NCBI GenBank assembly: GCA_015521385.1
Contig: WAOH01000195.1
Coordinates: 1-5,348, forward strand
Direction of reading: 5' to 3'
From: Thermoproteota archaeon
GTDB lineage: Archaea; Korarchaeota; Korarchaeia; Korarchaeales; Korarchaeaceae
Length of the DNA: 5,348 nt
Positions 4,557 through 5,348 of this stretch are shown here, piece by piece. Both the position numbers and the translations under genes were made by a program. The notes below the pieces were generated by a model, which was given only the letters and a program-made list of their open reading frames with translations, did no database searches and had not been told where the DNA came from. Each line of letters opens with the position of its first letter. The stretch's first letter is position 1.

Positions 4557-5246
4557 ATGACTGAACTCACCCCGAGGGCTCAGGATTACCTGCGCTTCAT
4601 CTACAAGCTCGCAGCGAAGGGAGGTAAGGTCAGGCTCGTCACCCTATCCGAGGCCCTAGGTGTCCGGATGCCGACCGCCCTACAGATGGTGAGGTCCTTG
4701 GCGAACCAAGGCCTGGTCAAATACGAGAGACATGGCGAGATAGAGCTGACCCAGGAGGGTAGGCGAATAGCCGAGGAGCTCCAGAAGAGGCACGATCTTC
4801 TGCTCAAATTCCTGACCAAGTACCTGGGAGTCGACGAGGAGGTCGCTGAGAGGGATTCGTGTGGAATGGAGCACCACCTGAGCGAGGAGACCTACAGGAG
4901 GCTGGTCAAATTCATAGAGTTCATGGAGAGCTGTCCTCATGGTCTCCCCAGATGGTTGGAGGGTTTTCACTTCTACTTGAAGTGGGGGAAGAGGCCGGTG
5001 ATGCGTTCGGAGGAGGCTGTGATAGTTCCCCTCAGGAAGTTGTGGGAGCTGGAGCCCGGTGAGGCGGGCAAGATAGTGATGATACACGCGGACCCCGATA
5101 CCAGGCTGAGGCTGGCCGAGAAGGGGCTCATCGTCGGTAACTCGGTCGTGGTCCAGGGTAAGGAGGGGGAGCGTATTCAGGTGAGTGTGATGGGTAGGCC
5201 GTTGAAGGTGGGGAAGGAAGAGGCCATGTCGATAGCGGTCATATAG
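4557..5246 (+). CDS. DtxR/MntR-family metal-dependent transcriptional repressor with FeoA domain
   Basis: This is a cytosolic dimeric repressor of the iron/manganese-sensing DtxR family, 229 residues, matching the long (three-domain) form. Domains: winged helix-turn-helix (about 1-70, beginning LTPRAQDYLRFIYKL; recognition region about 36-50), metal-binding and dimerisation domain (about 71-145) and FeoA/SH3-like domain (about 155-229). Numbering happens to match Corynebacterium DtxR. H79, C102, E105 and H106 are present, while position 10 is Asp (Met in DtxR, Asp in MntR). The second-site ligands E83 and H98 of DtxR are Leu and Glu here. A CPHG motif follows at 126-129. I chose ATG 4557 because family members begin just before the LTPR/EDY segment and because a TATA-like block lies about 30 bases upstream. 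Using ATG 4503 would add 18 residues across the promoter. Regulation of metal uptake and perhaps of itself is expected from the family; targets are not visible here. Confidence 0.93.
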   Translation: MTELTPRAQDYLRFIYKLAAKGGKVRLVTLSEALGVRMPTALQMVRSLANQGLVKYERHGEIELTQEGRRIAEELQKRHDLLLKFLTKYLGVDEEVAERDSCGMEHHLSEETYRRLVKFIEFMESCPHGLPRWLEGFHFYLKWGKRPVMRSEEAVIVPLRKLWELEPGEAGKIVMIHADPDTRLRLAEKGLIVGNSVVVQGKEGERIQVSVMGRPLKVGKEEAMSIAVI

Positions 5247-5268
5247 TCCCTCCGATGAAGGCAATCCG

Positions 5269-5273
5269 TTTTT
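5269..5273 (+). terminator. T-run after the DtxR-family gene
   Basis: Five T occur 23 bases after the stop codon, without a convincing hairpin. Short T-runs suffice for archaeal RNA polymerase, so this is a plausible transcript end. The rest of the window (5274-5348) holds nothing I can support. Confidence 0.35.
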
Positions 5274-5348
5274 GGCGTCCGGCGAACTAACTGGCTGGCG
5301 AGATTCTATCTGACGGTTGGGATCCATCGACGAGTATGAGAGCTGCTC

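Noticed and set aside
5251..5313. C/D-box guide RNA (CCGATGA near 5252 and CTGA near 5310)
   Set aside because: The C box is only partial, no acceptable D' and C' boxes lie between, and the guide spacing is wrong.
4680..5327. Minus-strand frame of 215 codons opposite the DtxR-family gene
   Set aside because: Antisense shadow of a convincing repressor, rich in Leu/Gln/His/Pro without domains.
1..5348. CRISPR array, tandem repeats, or complete insertion sequence
   Set aside because: No regularly spaced direct repeats and no transposase domain were seen on either strand.

Overview
The window looks like the chromosome of a thermophilic archaeon, plausibly from the Thermoproteota/Korarchaeota side. 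This is inferred from style rather than a database match. Upstream of transcription units there are TATA-type promoters about 26 bases from the start codon, with at least one apparently leaderless gene. Genes inside the operon carry strong GGGAGGTG-type ribosome binding sites. Starts include TTG and GTG, Arg codons are mostly AGG/AGA, and composition is GC-rich with short AT-rich islands marking promoters.

Left part (about 1-3460, all minus strand): a compact carbohydrate ABC importer operon of the CUT1 (maltose-type) family. Reading in the direction of transcription it has a TATA box near 3450, a membrane-tethered substrate-binding protein (3402-1885), a MalF-type permease (1850-933), a MalG-type permease (930-88) and a hairpin plus poly-T terminator (82-55). 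The binding protein captures a sugar or polyol outside the cell and the two permeases form the channel. The ATPase is not in the window. A Shine-Dalgarno sequence at the extreme left edge suggests another minus-strand gene starts just outside.

Middle: an intergenic region of 276 bp (3403-3678) holds the operon promoter, a GC-rich stretch of overlapping inverted repeats, and a second AT-rich TATA-like island. Then comes a minus-strand DUF2848 protein (4338-3679), probably of the fumarylacetoacetate-hydrolase-like fold and of unknown substrate, apparently leaderless.

Right part: a divergent 218 bp intergenic region (4339-4556) contains a long imperfect palindrome over the DUF2848 promoter and a nested stem-loop with a minus-strand T-run. 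It is followed by a plus-strand DtxR/MntR-family metal-dependent repressor with a C-terminal FeoA/SH3 domain (4557-5246). Its metal site is a hybrid of the DtxR and MntR patterns. The last 100 bases hold only a T-tract terminator candidate.

Nothing here is a clearly new system. The points most worth a second look are the hybrid metal site of the repressor, the structured intergenic regions, the palindrome over the leaderless DUF2848 promoter, and a probable CTG start with a pyrimidine tract between the binding-protein and permease genes.
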